Shown here piece by piece: positions 25,114 to 34,355 of a DNA stretch of 64,000 bases. The stretch spans positions 1,786,001-1,850,000 of the forward strand of contig NZ_CP004078.1 of NCBI RefSeq assembly GCF_000612505.1. Direction: 5' to 3'. Source of the stretch: Paenibacillus sabinae T27 (GTDB lineage Bacteria > Bacillota > Bacilli > Paenibacillales > Paenibacillaceae). A model generated the notes under the pieces. That model saw nothing but the letters and a program-made list of their open reading frames with translations, did no database searches and was not told the origin of the DNA. The position numbers were made by a program, and so were the translations under genes. Each line of letters begins with the position of its first letter. Positions within the stretch are counted from its first letter, which is position 1.

Positions 25114-25995
25114 GTGAGAGTACTTGGTGCAATTGAAGCGGGAGGAACAAAATTTGTATGCGGGATTGGGCATGAGGACGGCAGCATTATCGACCGGGTC
25201 AGCTTCCCGACGACCCGTCCGGAAGAGACGATGGCAGAGGTGTACCGCTATTTTGAAGGTAAAAATGTCGAAGCGATCGGCATTGGCTCGTTCGGGCCGA
25301 TCGATCCGATTCCCGGCAGCCCGACATACGGCTATGTAACGACGACGCCCAAGCCGTATTGGGGCCAATTTAATCTGGTCGGCGCGGTCCGGGACAAAAT
25401 CGACGTGCCAATTGGATTCGATACCGATGTAAATGGCGCCGCGCTCGGCGAATACACCTGGGGCGCAGCACGGGGGCTGGACAGCTGCCTTTACATCACG
25501 GTAGGAACCGGCATCGGAGCCGGAGCCGTTGTGGGTGGCAGATTGATCCACGGGCTGTCCCATCCGGAAATGGGACATATTTATGTCCGCCGCCATCCGG
25601 ATGATGCTTTTGCGGGGACATGCCCTTACCACGGGGACTGCCTGGAGGGGCTGGCCGCAGGCCCCGCGCTTGGACAGCGCTGGCAGGTGCCGGGAGCGGA
25701 GCTCGGCCCGGATCATCCGGCTTGGGAGATAGAGGCCCATTATCTGGCCCATGCTCTGATGAGCTATGTGCTGATTCTGTCGCCGCAGAAAATTGTTATG
25801 GGCGGCGGCGTCATGAAGCAGAGCCATCTCTTCCCGCTGATCCGCGCCAAACTTCAGGATCTGCTGAAGGGCTACGTGCAGCATGCTTCGCTGACGGCTG
25901 ATATCGACAGCTTTGTGGTGCCTCCAGGGCTCGGGGACAATGCAGGCCTGGCCGGTGCGATCGGGCTGGCAGCAATGGCTCTCGCCCAGGAATAA
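25114..25995 (+). CDS. ROK-family sugar kinase (fructokinase-like)
   Basis: 293 aa, GTG start after GAGGGGAG. The phosphate-binding motif EAGGTKFVCGIG opens the protein; GSFGPID, FDTDVNGAALGE and ITVGTGIGAGAV complete the ATPase fold. The zinc site region GHIYVRRHPDDAFAGTCPYHGDCLEGLAAG resembles B. subtilis GmuE/YdhR fructokinases. Phosphorylates fructose or a related hexose. A -10 TATAAT lies at about 25047-25052. No sugar transporter neighbour helps define the substrate. Confidence 0.9.
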   Translation: MRVLGAIEAGGTKFVCGIGHEDGSIIDRVSFPTTRPEETMAEVYRYFEGKNVEAIGIGSFGPIDPIPGSPTYGYVTTTPKPYWGQFNLVGAVRDKIDVPIGFDTDVNGAALGEYTWGAARGLDSCLYITVGTGIGAGAVVGGRLIHGLSHPEMGHIYVRRHPDDAFAGTCPYHGDCLEGLAAGPALGQRWQVPGAELGPDHPAWEIEAHYLAHALMSYVLILSPQKIVMGGGVMKQSHLFPLIRAKLQDLLKGYVQHASLTADIDSFVVPPGLGDNAGLAGAIGLAAMALAQE

Positions 25996-26041
25996 TAGAC
26001 TTTCTTGATCCGGCTCTGATCCGTCTTTTGAGCAAAAGGGA

Positions 26042-26138
26042 TTGACTGTTCGGAAATATATGGTATTGTATGAATTAACAGTATAGCCGTTCGGGAGGAA
26101 GCGCCTCTTTCACGTTACCGTGGGAGAGGCGCTTTTTT
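26042..26138 (+). promoter_or_regulatory. Promoter followed at once by a terminator: attenuator or small RNA
   Basis: TTGACT (26042-26047) and an extended -10 TGG-TATTGT (26064-26069) predict a start near 26077. Only about 22 bases later AAGCGCCTCT (26099-26108) pairs with AGAGGCGCTT (26125-26134), with inner CACG/CGTG and a run of T's. A transcript of about 60 nt would result unless read through into the HRDC gene at 26241. A second small hairpin (GGCTTCC 26153-26159 with GGAAGCC 26164-26170) follows. Confidence 0.5.
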
Positions 26139-26240
26139 GTGTTCGACCGAGGGGCTTCCGCCTGGAAGCCGAAGACACGTGCCTTTACGGCGCGGAATTC
26201 CGCATACTGACCATTAAAAAAGTAAAGGCAGGGAAGCAAC

Positions 26241-27269
26241 ATGCAAATCGTATTCATGAACCGGTTATCCAAACAATCGGGGGATTCCGCCGGGGAATTC
26301 GCCCAGCTGTGGATTGGTGAGGAGGAGGGGAATTGGCGTCTGGGCTGGCGTGAATTCGGCGAAAATCAGGAAAGCGCCGATTCTTTATGGTATGAGGGAA
26401 CCTCCTGGAACGAAATGCTCGGTGTGTACAGGCATGAGCTGGCGGTCAAAATGGGGGAGGGCTACCGGCCGCTTATTGACGGTGTCTTCCACGAAGAGGA
26501 GAGCCTGGCGGGACGGAATCAGGAGCAGCTGAAGCTTCAGTATTACAGCGAACAGCATGCAAATGAGTCTGTATACGAAGAATTATGCGCATGGCGGCGG
26601 CGGAAAGCCGCTTCAGAACGCAAAGCGCCGTATTTGCTCGCAAGCAATCGCCTGCTGCGTTTATTGGGCACCTTCCTGCCCAAGACCGAGGAAGAGCTTC
26701 TGCAAATTCCAGGTGTGGGAGAGACCAAGGCCGCGCAGTACGGCCTGGAGATACTGGCCATTACCTCCGCGGCGGAGCGCAGTCATTCCTTTCCGCTGAG
26801 CTGGGTTAGCGCCGAGATCGATGAGGAGTCCTTTACCTCCTGGCTGTACAAGCAGAAAGAGATCAAATACAAGAAGCAGCTGGAGCGCCTCCGTCTGCGG
26901 CGTGTGCTCCTTGAGGGCATTGCGGACGGCTGCGGGATGGAGGAGCTCAAAGAGCGAAGCGCCTCTTCGCGAAGAGAGATTCTGGAAGCCGTTGAGGAGC
27001 TCGAAAAGGACGGCTATATTGTCGATTCGTTGATCGACAGGGAACTGGCAAGCATGTCCGGCGCGGAGCAGGAAGCGGTTTGGAACGCTTACCAAGAGCT
27101 TGGGGATACGCTCCTGAAGCCGGTGCTGCATAAAGTCTACGGCGAAGAGATCACGTCCGCGGGCAGCCTGGATCTGTATTACGAGCGCCTGCGGCTGATC
27201 AGGCTCCGGTTCCGCAGAGAGAACGAGGGTACGCCAGGATTGGCACCTCACCCGCAGGAGCAGGCATAG
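26241..27269 (+). CDS. HRDC-domain protein
   Basis: 342 aa. An N-terminal 100 residues without a family I can name, then an HRDC domain at about 114-180 (VYEELCAWRRRKAASERKAPYLLASNRLL, LLQIPGVGETKAAQYG), as found at the C-terminus of RecQ helicases and RNase D. A helix-turn-helix-like region (about 225-265, EELKERSASSRREILEAVEEL) follows. No helicase or nuclease motif is present, so a nucleic-acid-binding role is likely but the partner is unknown. Ribosome binding site AGGGAAG. Confidence 0.8.
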   Translation: MQIVFMNRLSKQSGDSAGEFAQLWIGEEEGNWRLGWREFGENQESADSLWYEGTSWNEMLGVYRHELAVKMGEGYRPLIDGVFHEEESLAGRNQEQLKLQYYSEQHANESVYEELCAWRRRKAASERKAPYLLASNRLLRLLGTFLPKTEEELLQIPGVGETKAAQYGLEILAITSAAERSHSFPLSWVSAEIDEESFTSWLYKQKEIKYKKQLERLRLRRVLLEGIADGCGMEELKERSASSRREILEAVEELEKDGYIVDSLIDRELASMSGAEQEAVWNAYQELGDTLLKPVLHKVYGEEITSAGSLDLYYERLRLIRLRFRRENEGTPGLAPHPQEQA

Positions 27270-27285
27270 GCCCGGTCAAGCCAAA

Positions 27286-27326
27286 AGAAGGTCTCCTTAG
27301 CGCCTAAGGCGTCAGGGAGACCTTCT
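27286..27326. terminator. Stem-loop between HRDC gene and corA
   Basis: AGAAGGTCTCC (27286-27296) pairs with GGAGACCTTCT (27316-27326). The T-run is short on the + strand; the site is shared by converging genes. Confidence 0.6.
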
Positions 27327-27355
27327 CTGTATAACGAAAATTGCGGGACGGCTGT

Positions 27356-28291
27356 TCACAGCCACTCTTTTTTGCGGAACACGTACAGCATCCCGCATCC
27401 CAGCGTTACCATAACGCCGATGACGCCATAGTAACCGTATCTCGTATGAATTTCGGGAATGTTGTCAAAGTTCATCCCATAGATACCTGTGATCACGGTC
27501 AGCGGCATGAATATGGTCGTAATCGCCGTAAACACCCGCATGATTTCATTGGCGCGGTTGGCGATACTGGACTGATAAGCTTCTCGCAAGTTGCCCATCA
27601 GATCGCGGTACGTTTCGAATGTCTCGGAAATTTTGACGGCGTTTTCGTAGATGTCGCTGAAATATTTCTGCAGCTGGTCGTCGATCAGCCGGAGATCTTT
27701 TTTGTTCAGGGTGTTGACGACTTCCTTCTGCGGGCCAAGCATTTTCTTCAGCCACAGAATTTCGCCCCGCAGACCGATAATCTCGCTGAGGTGCGATTTC
27801 TTGGTATGCATCAGTATATCTTCTTCCAGCTTCTCGATCTTGACTTCGATCCGGTCGCCGACGGCGAAATAATTGTCCACGACAAGGTCTACCAAAAGGT
27901 AAAGGAAGCGGTCCGGAGAACTGACCTCCTGCTCCCACAAGATAGGCTTCAGGGTGCGCAGCTCGTTAATTTTCTGCTTCGTGACGGTAATAATATAATG
28001 CCGCCCGAGAAAAACGTTAAGGGCCCGGAGGAAGATTTCCTCGTCATCAAAACGGATGCTGTTAACTACAATAAAATAATGGCTCTCGTAAATTTCAATT
28101 TTGGGACGCTGCTCCTCATCGCTGAGACAGTCCTCTACTGCCAGATCATGAAGATTAAATACAGGCTGCAGCAGTGCCAAATCCTCCACGTCTGCATCAA
28201 TCCAATAGAACCCTTCTGCCGGAGGGGCGAGGGTCAGCTCAATATCGTCGACAGGTGTAAAAATGCCTGCGTTAACCAGCCGGATTTTCAT
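27356..28291 (-). CDS. corA: CorA-type magnesium transporter
   Basis: 311 aa from ATG 28291; an in-frame GTG three codons earlier overlaps the AAGGAG site and is unlikely. A large cytoplasmic alpha/beta domain and long stalk helix lead to two C-terminal membrane helices. The loop carries the selectivity motif YGMNF, and the C-terminus ends RKKEWL as in CorA proteins. Forms pentameric Mg2+ (possibly Co2+) channels. Confidence 0.95.
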   Translation of the reverse strand: MKIRLVNAGIFTPVDDIELTLAPPAEGFYWIDADVEDLALLQPVFNLHDLAVEDCLSDEEQRPKIEIYESHYFIVVNSIRFDDEEIFLRALNVFLGRHYIITVTKQKINELRTLKPILWEQEVSSPDRFLYLLVDLVVDNYFAVGDRIEVKIEKLEEDILMHTKKSHLSEIIGLRGEILWLKKMLGPQKEVVNTLNKKDLRLIDDQLQKYFSDIYENAVKISETFETYRDLMGNLREAYQSSIANRANEIMRVFTAITTIFMPLTVITGIYGMNFDNIPEIHTRYGYYGVIGVMVTLGCGMLYVFRKKEWL

Positions 28292-28391
28292 CTGATTCAC
28301 TCCTTCTCTCCCTAGCTTGCCCAGGGAATATGCTTATGAAAGCACAGGAAATCAAATCAGCTTGGCCGGCTGTTTGTGACGATAGGGCCGC

Positions 28392-28502
28392 TTATTTTCC
28401 GAAGGCATGAAGAAGAAGCGCTCCCGCCGCCGGCAAGCTGATGTTGATCCTGTACGGTTGTTCCTGATCAGCGCTGTGCTGGGTACTCGGGTCGCCTTCC
28501 AT
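28392..28502 (-). CDS. Possible small peptide upstream of corA
   Basis: ATG at 28502 is preceded by AAGAGGTGAG at good spacing and encodes 36 aa beginning MEGDPSTQHSADQEQPY and ending in a hydrophobic stretch (ISLPAAGALLLHAFGK). The frame remains open upstream to 28649 without another good site. No family recognised; translation is uncertain. Confidence 0.3.
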   Translation of the reverse strand: MEGDPSTQHSADQEQPYRINISLPAAGALLLHAFGK

Positions 28503-28694
28503 TCTTCTTCTCACCTCTTTATTCATTAAATTAGGTTTTGGGATTTCCTCTCGCAAAGCGCCCGCCATAGGCTCGGAAGCCAAGGCTTCGCTTATATCGA
28601 TCTTCGGAAAACACTTGTCTAGTATAACGCCGGGTATGGGCTCTTTCAAGCTAAATTGTTGTCATAATCGGGACTCTAAAAATAGTATATGGAC

Positions 28695-28724
28695 TTGACG
28701 AAAGTTAGGTTCATTGATTATAGT
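28695..28724 (+). promoter_or_regulatory. Promoter of the metA-metI transcript
   Basis: TTGACG (28695-28700) and TATAGT (28719-28724) with an 18-base spacer, just before the S-box. Confidence 0.65.
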
Positions 28725-28757
28725 GATCTATAAGAATTTAAAATTGAATATGACCAA

Positions 28758-28938
28758 ATCTTATCAAGAGCAGGTGGAGGGACTGGCCCAATGAAACCCG
28801 GCAACCGGCGTATAACGCACGGTGCTAATTCTTGCAGAGACGCGTAGGTGTAATGATCTGCGGCGCGTTGTCTGACAGATGAGAGAGTATCATATGTGTA
28901 TAAATATGACCTTTCTCGTGCTGCGGGAAAGGTTTTTA
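28758..28938 (+). promoter_or_regulatory. SAM riboswitch (S-box, SAM-I) with terminator
   Basis: The S-box core is clear: CTTATCAAGAGCAGGTGGAG at 28759-28778, GGGACTGGCCCAATGAAACC, CCGGCAACC, and the closing GATGAGAGAG at 28878-28887. The expression platform is a terminator: ACCTTTCTCG (28909-28918) with CGGGAAAGGT (28924-28933) plus T's. High SAM should end transcription before metA. Confidence 0.97.
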
Positions 28939-29001
28939 TTTGTTCTATTTTAACTTAGACCGCAGTCCGCGGTTTGCATTTTAATGAAGGAGTGAGACAC
29001 A

Positions 29002-29919
29002 ATGCCAATCAAGATTCCCGACAGTTTGCCCGCCAAGGAGGTGCTTTCAGGGGAAAATATTTTCGTAATGGATGAAAGCCAGGCCTTTCACCAGGATATC
29101 CGCCCTCTCCGAATCGCTATTCTGAACTTGATGCCTACAAAAGAGACCACGGAAACGCAGCTGCTGCGTCTGGTAGGCAACTCGCCGCTTCAGGTTGATG
29201 TCACGCTGCTTCATCCGAGCTCCCATACGTCGAAGAATACGTCCGCGGAGCATCTCAAGAGCTTCTACAAAACCTTTGACGAAATCAGCCACCGCCGGCT
29301 GGACGGCATGATTGTGACCGGCGCTCCGGTGGAGCAGATGGACTTCGAGGACGTGAATTACTGGGATGAGATGAAAAAGATTTTTGAGTGGAGCAAGGAC
29401 AACGTCACTTCGACGATGCATATATGCTGGGCGGCGCAGGCTGGTTTGTATTATCACTACGGGGTTCGTAAAGTCGGGCTTCCCGAGAAGTGCTTCGGCG
29501 TATTCCCGCACTGCACTACTGCGCCGAATACGAAGCTGCTTAGGGGCTTTGACGAGCTGTTCTATGTGCCCCACTCCCGTCATACGGACATTTCCCGCGA
29601 GGATGTCGAGAATACGCCGGATTTGCAGATATTGGCGGAATCGGAGGAAGCCGGCGTTTATCTCGTCGCCACTCAGGACGGCCGGCAGATTTTTGTAACG
29701 GGCCATTCCGAGTACGATCCGTTCTCCCTGAAATGGGAGTATGAGCGCGATATCGCCAAGGGGATGGACGTCGCGCTGCCGAAGCATTACTACCCGAATG
29801 ATGATCCGGGCCGAACACCGCCGGCTGTATGGCGCGCCCATGCGAATCTGCTGTTCTCCAACTGGCTTAACTATTACGTCTACCAGGAAACGCCATACGA
29901 TATCGGACCTACGATATGA
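29002..29919 (+). CDS. metA: Homoserine O-acetyltransferase (MetA family)
   Basis: 305 aa. Activates homoserine for methionine synthesis. The catalytic Cys is residue 142 (HICWAAQAG). Residue 111 is Glu ([13 protein letters not shown]), the residue known in Bacillus MetA to select acetyl-CoA; Gly here gives succinyl-CoA use as in E. coli. Length and N-terminus ([15 protein letters not shown]) match the family. Controlled by the S-box directly upstream; metI follows. Confidence 0.97.
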   Translation: MPIKIPDSLPAKEVLSGENIFVMDESQAFHQDIRPLRIAILNLMPTKETTETQLLRLVGNSPLQVDVTLLHPSSHTSKNTSAEHLKSFYKTFDEISHRRLDGMIVTGAPVEQMDFEDVNYWDEMKKIFEWSKDNVTSTMHICWAAQAGLYYHYGVRKVGLPEKCFGVFPHCTTAPNTKLLRGFDELFYVPHSRHTDISREDVENTPDLQILAESEEAGVYLVATQDGRQIFVTGHSEYDPFSLKWEYERDIAKGMDVALPKHYYPNDDPGRTPPAVWRAHANLLFSNWLNYYVYQETPYDIGPTI

Positions 29920-30057
29920 TTGCCTTCCGGATTGGACAAGCTTAACTTTGAAGGCCGGGATGTTGCCGGCAACAGCTCCGCAGATATAACGGAAGCCGAA
30001 AAGGCTCCGTCAGCAAATAGGGAGGCAAATCCCGTACTAACTTTCTGGAGGTAAATC

Positions 30058-31242
30058 ATGAACGACAAACTCAGGATTGAAAGCAGGCTGGCCCAAATCG
30101 GCTCTCAGGAGGACCCGGCGACGGGCGCAGTGAATTACCCGATCTACCAATCGACCGCATTCCGTCATCCCCGGCTGGGACAAAGCACAGGCTTTGATTA
30201 CATTCGCACCAAAAATCCTACGCGTTCCGTGCTGGAGCGCGCGGCAGCCGAGCTGGAATCCGGTGACGCGGGCTTTGCCTGCAGCTCCGGGATGGCCGCG
30301 CTGCAGACCATTTTCGCTCTGTTCGCGCAGGGGGATCACCTGATCGTTTCGCTGGACTTGTACGGCGGCACTTACCGGATGCTGGAGCGGATTATGTCCA
30401 AGTTCGGCGTCTCCGCTTCCTATGTGGATACGAACGATCTGGACGCTCTGGAATCGGCCTGCAGAGAGAACACGAAGGCCGTCTTTATTGAGACACCGAC
30501 CAATCCGCTGATGATGATTACCGATATTCAGGCCGTGTGTACGTGGGCCCGCCGTCACGACATGCTGACGATCGTGGACAACACGCTGCTGACGCCGTAT
30601 TTCCAGCGGCCGCTGGAGCTGGGCGCCGACATCATCATCCACAGCGCGACCAAATATTTGGGCGGGCATAACGACGTGCTGGCAGGCCTGATTGTGACGA
30701 AGGGCAAGGAACTGTCCGAGGAGATGGCGATGCTCCATAATTCGATCGGAGCCGTCCTGAGTCCAAGCGACAGCTATCAGCTGATGAGAGGCATGAAGAC
30801 GCTGGCGCTGCGCATGGAACGCCATGAGAGCAACTCGCTGGCGATTGCCCAGCATCTGCAGGAGCATCCGGCGATTGCGGAGGTCTTCCATCCGGGCCTT
30901 CCGGGTCATCCCGGATTTGACATTCAGCAGCGGCAGTCCAGCGGCAACACTGGCATTTTCTCCTTCAAGGTGAAGGATGCAAAATATGTGGAGCCCCTAC
31001 TGCGCCATGTCAAGCTGATCGCGTTCGCGGAAAGTCTTGGCGGCGTCGAGTCGCTGATGACCTACCCGGCGGTGCAGACCCATGCCGACATCCCGGTTGA
31101 AATCCGCGATGCGGTCGGCGTCGACGACCGGCTGCTGCGTTTCTCGGTCGGCATCGAGCATGTCGACGATCTGATCGCCGACCTGAATCAGGCGCTGGAG
31201 GCCGCGCGGACAGAGCTTGAAGCGAATAACGTCCAAGCTTAG
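30058..31242 (+). CDS. metI: Cystathionine gamma-synthase / O-acetylhomoserine sulfhydrylase (MetI-like)
   Basis: 394 aa PLP enzyme of the Cys/Met metabolism family. Cofactor Lys is residue 199 in HSATKYLGGHND; other signatures are YIRTKNPTRSVLE, SSGMAAL and ETPTNPLM. It uses the O-acetylhomoserine made by MetA to form cystathionine or homocysteine. It closely resembles B. subtilis MetI throughout. The 138-base gap after metA has no strong terminator, so both are probably under the S-box. Ribosome binding site CTGGAGGT. Confidence 0.93.
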   Translation: MNDKLRIESRLAQIGSQEDPATGAVNYPIYQSTAFRHPRLGQSTGFDYIRTKNPTRSVLERAAAELESGDAGFACSSGMAALQTIFALFAQGDHLIVSLDLYGGTYRMLERIMSKFGVSASYVDTNDLDALESACRENTKAVFIETPTNPLMMITDIQAVCTWARRHDMLTIVDNTLLTPYFQRPLELGADIIIHSATKYLGGHNDVLAGLIVTKGKELSEEMAMLHNSIGAVLSPSDSYQLMRGMKTLALRMERHESNSLAIAQHLQEHPAIAEVFHPGLPGHPGFDIQQRQSSGNTGIFSFKVKDAKYVEPLLRHVKLIAFAESLGGVESLMTYPAVQTHADIPVEIRDAVGVDDRLLRFSVGIEHVDDLIADLNQALEAARTELEANNVQA

Positions 31243-31354
31243 GCAGCCGATTTAAGAAAAGCACATTTGCCGCAGTTGCCATGAGGCATGCCTCTTTAGT
31301 GCAATATACGATGAACTGTTTAAAAAATGACATCAGGGTAAGGAGTAACGAAGG

Positions 31355-31471
31355 GGAAGTTTGGAACTGTAGGAGCGATAGCGATCGCCTTTGTCTTCGG
31401 ATTTCATCCACGAAGAGCGGGTTAAATCGAGAAATCTGAAGATGGGCAGCGACCGGAAGTCCAAACGTTCC
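31355..31471. ncRNA. Predicted structured RNA or hairpin element of unknown family
   Basis: In the 571-base gap between metI and mqnC. Outer stem: GGAAGTTTGGAACT (31355-31368) with AGTCCAAACGTTCC (31458-31471), two bulges. Inside lie a hairpin GCGAT/ATCGC (31375-31379, 31384-31388) and a long stem CTTCGGATTTC (31395-31405) with GAAATCTGAAG (31431-31441), one G-U, around a 25-base loop. No protein frame fits. Nothing about its class is certain; it could be a transcribed RNA or a repeat-type element. Confidence 0.5.
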
Positions 31472-31557
31472 TCGTAGTTATGACTGATATCTGATGAGAA
31501 AATCTTAAGTTCGGCTTATATAGCAAGCAATAAGAGAACGGAGAGACATGAATAGAG

Positions 31558-31592
31558 ACGGCGCCGCCCCAGGTAGGCGGGCCGTTTTTTTT
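31558..31592 (+). terminator. Terminator in the metI-mqnC gap
   Basis: ACGGC plus CCGCC (31558-31568) pairs with GGCGGGCCGT (31576-31585), followed by eight T's. It would end any transcript from metI or from the structured element. Apart from these two features the gap (31243-31813) shows only a short palindrome (GAGGCATGCCTC near 31282). Confidence 0.75.
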
Positions 31593-31813
31593 GTTTGATT
31601 GATGAAACTTTTTCACGAATCCCCTCGAAATTTCCAACAATAATGCGAATTATTAGCGTATTTTATCGCTTTTTTTGCAGCTAATAGGGTATGAAAAGAA
31701 AAAAGACGTTTTTCAAGCACAGCGGATTATGTTACGATGAATGAACGAATATATTCCTTTGTCATATAAATTTTATGGATTGATTAGGATGGTTGTAAAA
31801 GGAGGCTGCGACA

Positions 31814-32950
31814 ATGGGTACGATTGATCGCATTTTGGATAAAGCGCTCCAGGGTGAACGCCTTGGGCTTGAAGATACGGTAAGACTGTTTGAGAGCAAC
31901 GAAATCGAGAAAATGGGCGCCGCGGCGGATGTGATTATGAAAAGATGGCACCCCGAGCCAGTCACGACGTTCGTTATTGGCCGCAACATTAACTATACGA
32001 ATATATGCGATGTGTACTGCCGTTTTTGCGCATTCTACCGCAGACCCGGTTCGAAAGAGGGCTATGTTCTGCCGGATGAGACGATTTTTGAGAAAATCAG
32101 GGAGACCCAGGCCGTTGACGGAACCGAGATTCTGATGCAGGGCGGCACGAATCCCGATCTGCCGTTTGATTATTATACGAACCTGCTGCGGAACATCAAG
32201 GAGCGTTTCCCCGGAATCACGATGCATTCCTTCTCCCCTGCGGAAATCATGAAAATGAAGGAGCTCTCGGGATTGCCTCTGGAAGAGACGCTTCGCCAGA
32301 TTCATGCAGCCGGTCTGGACTCGCTTCCGGGAGGCGGCGCGGAAATTCTGGACGACCGCACGCGGCGCAAGATCAGCCGGCTCAAGGGCTCATGGCATGA
32401 CTGGATGGACGTGATGCGGACGGCGCACCGGATCGGCATGAATACGACCGCGACAATGGTCATCGGTCTTGGCGAGAGCATGGAGGAACGCGCGCTGCAC
32501 CTTCTCCGGGTGCGTGAAGCCCAAGACGAGTGTATTGAGCATAATTACAACACGGAAGGGTTCCTCGCCTTTATCTCCTGGACGTTCCAGCCGGATAATA
32601 CCAACCTGAAGCTGGCAAGACAGACACCCGAGGAATACCTCAAGACCGTTGCGATCAGCCGGCTTGTGCTGGACAACATCAAGAACTTCCAATCCTCCTG
32701 GGTCACGATGGGACCGGAGGTAGGCAAGCTGTCGCTGCAGTACGGCTGCAACGATTTCGGCAGCACGATGATCGAGGAGAATGTCGTGTCTTCCGCGGGT
32801 GCCACATACAAGGTCAACATCGAATCGATTCTGCAAATCATCCGCGAGGCGGGCAAAATCCCGGCGCAGCGCAATACGCAGTACGATATTCTGAGAGTGT
32901 TCGACGACGTATCTTCAGGAGTACGGCGCGATTTTGTGATGCAGAATTAA
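31814..32950 (+). CDS. mqnC: Cyclic dehypoxanthinyl futalosine synthase (radical SAM)
   Basis: 378 aa. Radical SAM enzyme of the futalosine route to menaquinone, cyclising dehypoxanthine futalosine. The 4Fe-4S ligands are Cys65, Cys69, Cys72 (NICDVYCRFCAFYR). LMQGGTNPDLPFDYY, FSPAEI and GLDSLPGGGAEIL are typical of MqnC and separate it from MqnE. Ribosome binding site AAGGAGG. No other mqn gene is in the window. Confidence 0.93.
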   Translation: MGTIDRILDKALQGERLGLEDTVRLFESNEIEKMGAAADVIMKRWHPEPVTTFVIGRNINYTNICDVYCRFCAFYRRPGSKEGYVLPDETIFEKIRETQAVDGTEILMQGGTNPDLPFDYYTNLLRNIKERFPGITMHSFSPAEIMKMKELSGLPLEETLRQIHAAGLDSLPGGGAEILDDRTRRKISRLKGSWHDWMDVMRTAHRIGMNTTATMVIGLGESMEERALHLLRVREAQDECIEHNYNTEGFLAFISWTFQPDNTNLKLARQTPEEYLKTVAISRLVLDNIKNFQSSWVTMGPEVGKLSLQYGCNDFGSTMIEENVVSSAGATYKVNIESILQIIREAGKIPAQRNTQYDILRVFDDVSSGVRRDFVMQN

Positions 32951-32964
32951 ATAGGGCAATCTTA

Positions 32965-32999
32965 AGAGCCCGAGGCCGCTGAGGCTTCGGGCTCTTTGT
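32965..32999 (+). terminator. Terminator of mqnC
   Basis: AGAGCCCGAGGCC (32965-32977) pairs with GGCTTCGGGCTCT (32983-32995) with one bulge, followed by TTTG. Confidence 0.75.
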
Positions 33000-33129
33000 G
33001 CTGCGCACGAAAAGCTGGAGCCGGGTATGGCGTGAAGGCTCCGGCGCATCAGCCGGACAGGGCAGCTTACGTTCATGAGCGGCAAAGGCTGCCTTATCCG
33101 GTTCGATAGGACTGTATCTGAACTGGAGT

Positions 33130-33309
33130 CTATTCGGCGGCTTCCCATTTGCAACGAATTGGGGAGACGATCGCTTTTTCCTTTTTAAGCTCGTTAAATG
33201 CCTTGTCAATCTCCTTCCGGTCCAGACCGGACAGCTTCTCTACCTCGCCCGCACTTACCGGCTTGCCTGCGGATTTAATTGTTTCCAGCACCTGCTCCTT
33301 AACGCTCAT
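33130..33309 (-). CDS. Small winged-helix DNA-binding protein
   Basis: 59 aa, ATG at 33309 after GGGGAGGTGA. Reads MSVKEQVLETIKSAGKPVSA, then GEVEKLSGLDRKEIDKAFNE and LKKEKAIVSPIRCKWEAAE. This is a complete miniature winged helix: helix 1, a turn, recognition helix, and a short wing. It sits between mqnC and the SPFH gene and converges on the former. Likely a nucleic-acid-binding regulator; target unknown. Confidence 0.75.
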   Translation of the reverse strand: MSVKEQVLETIKSAGKPVSAGEVEKLSGLDRKEIDKAFNELKKEKAIVSPIRCKWEAAE

Positions 33310-33500
33310 TCTTCATTCACCTCCCCGTTTTTAGTCACTTAATCCAAAGCTTGTCTATCAAATTTATAGTAATGGAAAATCCGGAGGTATATCTGTGATC
33401 TTTTTCTGAAGTGCGATCCGCCCTGAAAACATAGATTTACAACAATATCCAAAAGTGATATCATATAAATATCAAATACATATCCTTTTGGAGGTGCCTC

Positions 33501-34343
33501 ATGAAAGAGAAAATACTTCAGCCCGTCAGCGGATTTTGGATCATCGCTTTTATCGTTGTTTTTGCTGCCGGGGGAGTTTACGGTGCCAATCAGGGCTACG
33601 ATGCTGCGGCTGCCATTTTGTTTGTGCTAGCGGCGGTTCTGATGACAAGTATCACGGTAGTTCAGCCCAACAAGTCAGTCGTGGTCACTTTCTTCGGCCA
33701 ATACGTTGGAACGATTTCGAAAAGCGGCCTGTGGGCCGTCATTCCGTTCAGCGTGCGCAAGACCGTTTCCCTGCGGGTCCGCAATTTCAACAGCGTCAAG
33801 CTTAAGGTCAACGATGTCGAGGGCAATCCGATCGAAATCGCAGCCGTTGTCGTGTTCAAGGTCATCAACTCGGCCAAAGCGCTCTTCGATGTGGACAAAT
33901 ACATGGAATTTGTTGAAATCCAGAGTGAAACTGCGCTGCGCCACGTAGCCAGCAAGTATCCGTACGACAGCTTCAGCGGAACCGGGATGTCCCTGCGGGC
34001 CAACGCCGACGAAATTGCGAAGGAATTGGCCGGCGAGCTTCAGGACCGGCTGTCTCTGTCCGGGGTTGAAGTGCTGGAGGCTCGCCTGACGCATCTGGCC
34101 TATTCCACCGAAATCGCAAGCACCATGCTTCAGCGGCAGCAGGCATCCGCCGTTTTGTCCGCCCGGCAGATTATTGTAGAAGGCGCGGTCGGCATGGTGG
34201 ATATGGCGATCAAGCAGCTGAAGGAGAGCGGCGTGGTGGAGCTGGACGAAGAACGAAAGGCCGCGATGATCAACAATCTGATGGTGGCCATCGTATCCGA
34301 GCGCGGAGCGAGTCCGGTCATCAACGCCGGCTCGTTGTATTAA
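33501..34343 (+). CDS. SPFH-domain (stomatin/prohibitin-like) membrane protein
   Basis: 280 aa. Two N-terminal hydrophobic helices (about 11-30 and 36-52), then an SPFH/band 7 domain ([37 protein letters not shown]) and a C-terminal helical part (about 185-250). Such proteins oligomerise as membrane scaffolds. The small Arc-like gene starts 13 bases downstream. Ribosome binding site TTGGAGGTG. Its cargo or partner is not known. Confidence 0.9.
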   Translation: MKEKILQPVSGFWIIAFIVVFAAGGVYGANQGYDAAAAILFVLAAVLMTSITVVQPNKSVVVTFFGQYVGTISKSGLWAVIPFSVRKTVSLRVRNFNSVKLKVNDVEGNPIEIAAVVVFKVINSAKALFDVDKYMEFVEIQSETALRHVASKYPYDSFSGTGMSLRANADEIAKELAGELQDRLSLSGVEVLEARLTHLAYSTEIASTMLQRQQASAVLSARQIIVEGAVGMVDMAIKQLKESGVVELDEERKAAMINNLMVAIVSERGASPVINAGSLY

Positions 34344-34355
34344 GGCGGTCCAATC

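Noticed and set aside
31010..31411. A - strand frame overlapping metI and the structured element
   Set aside because: It is antisense to metI for most of its length and has no start signal.
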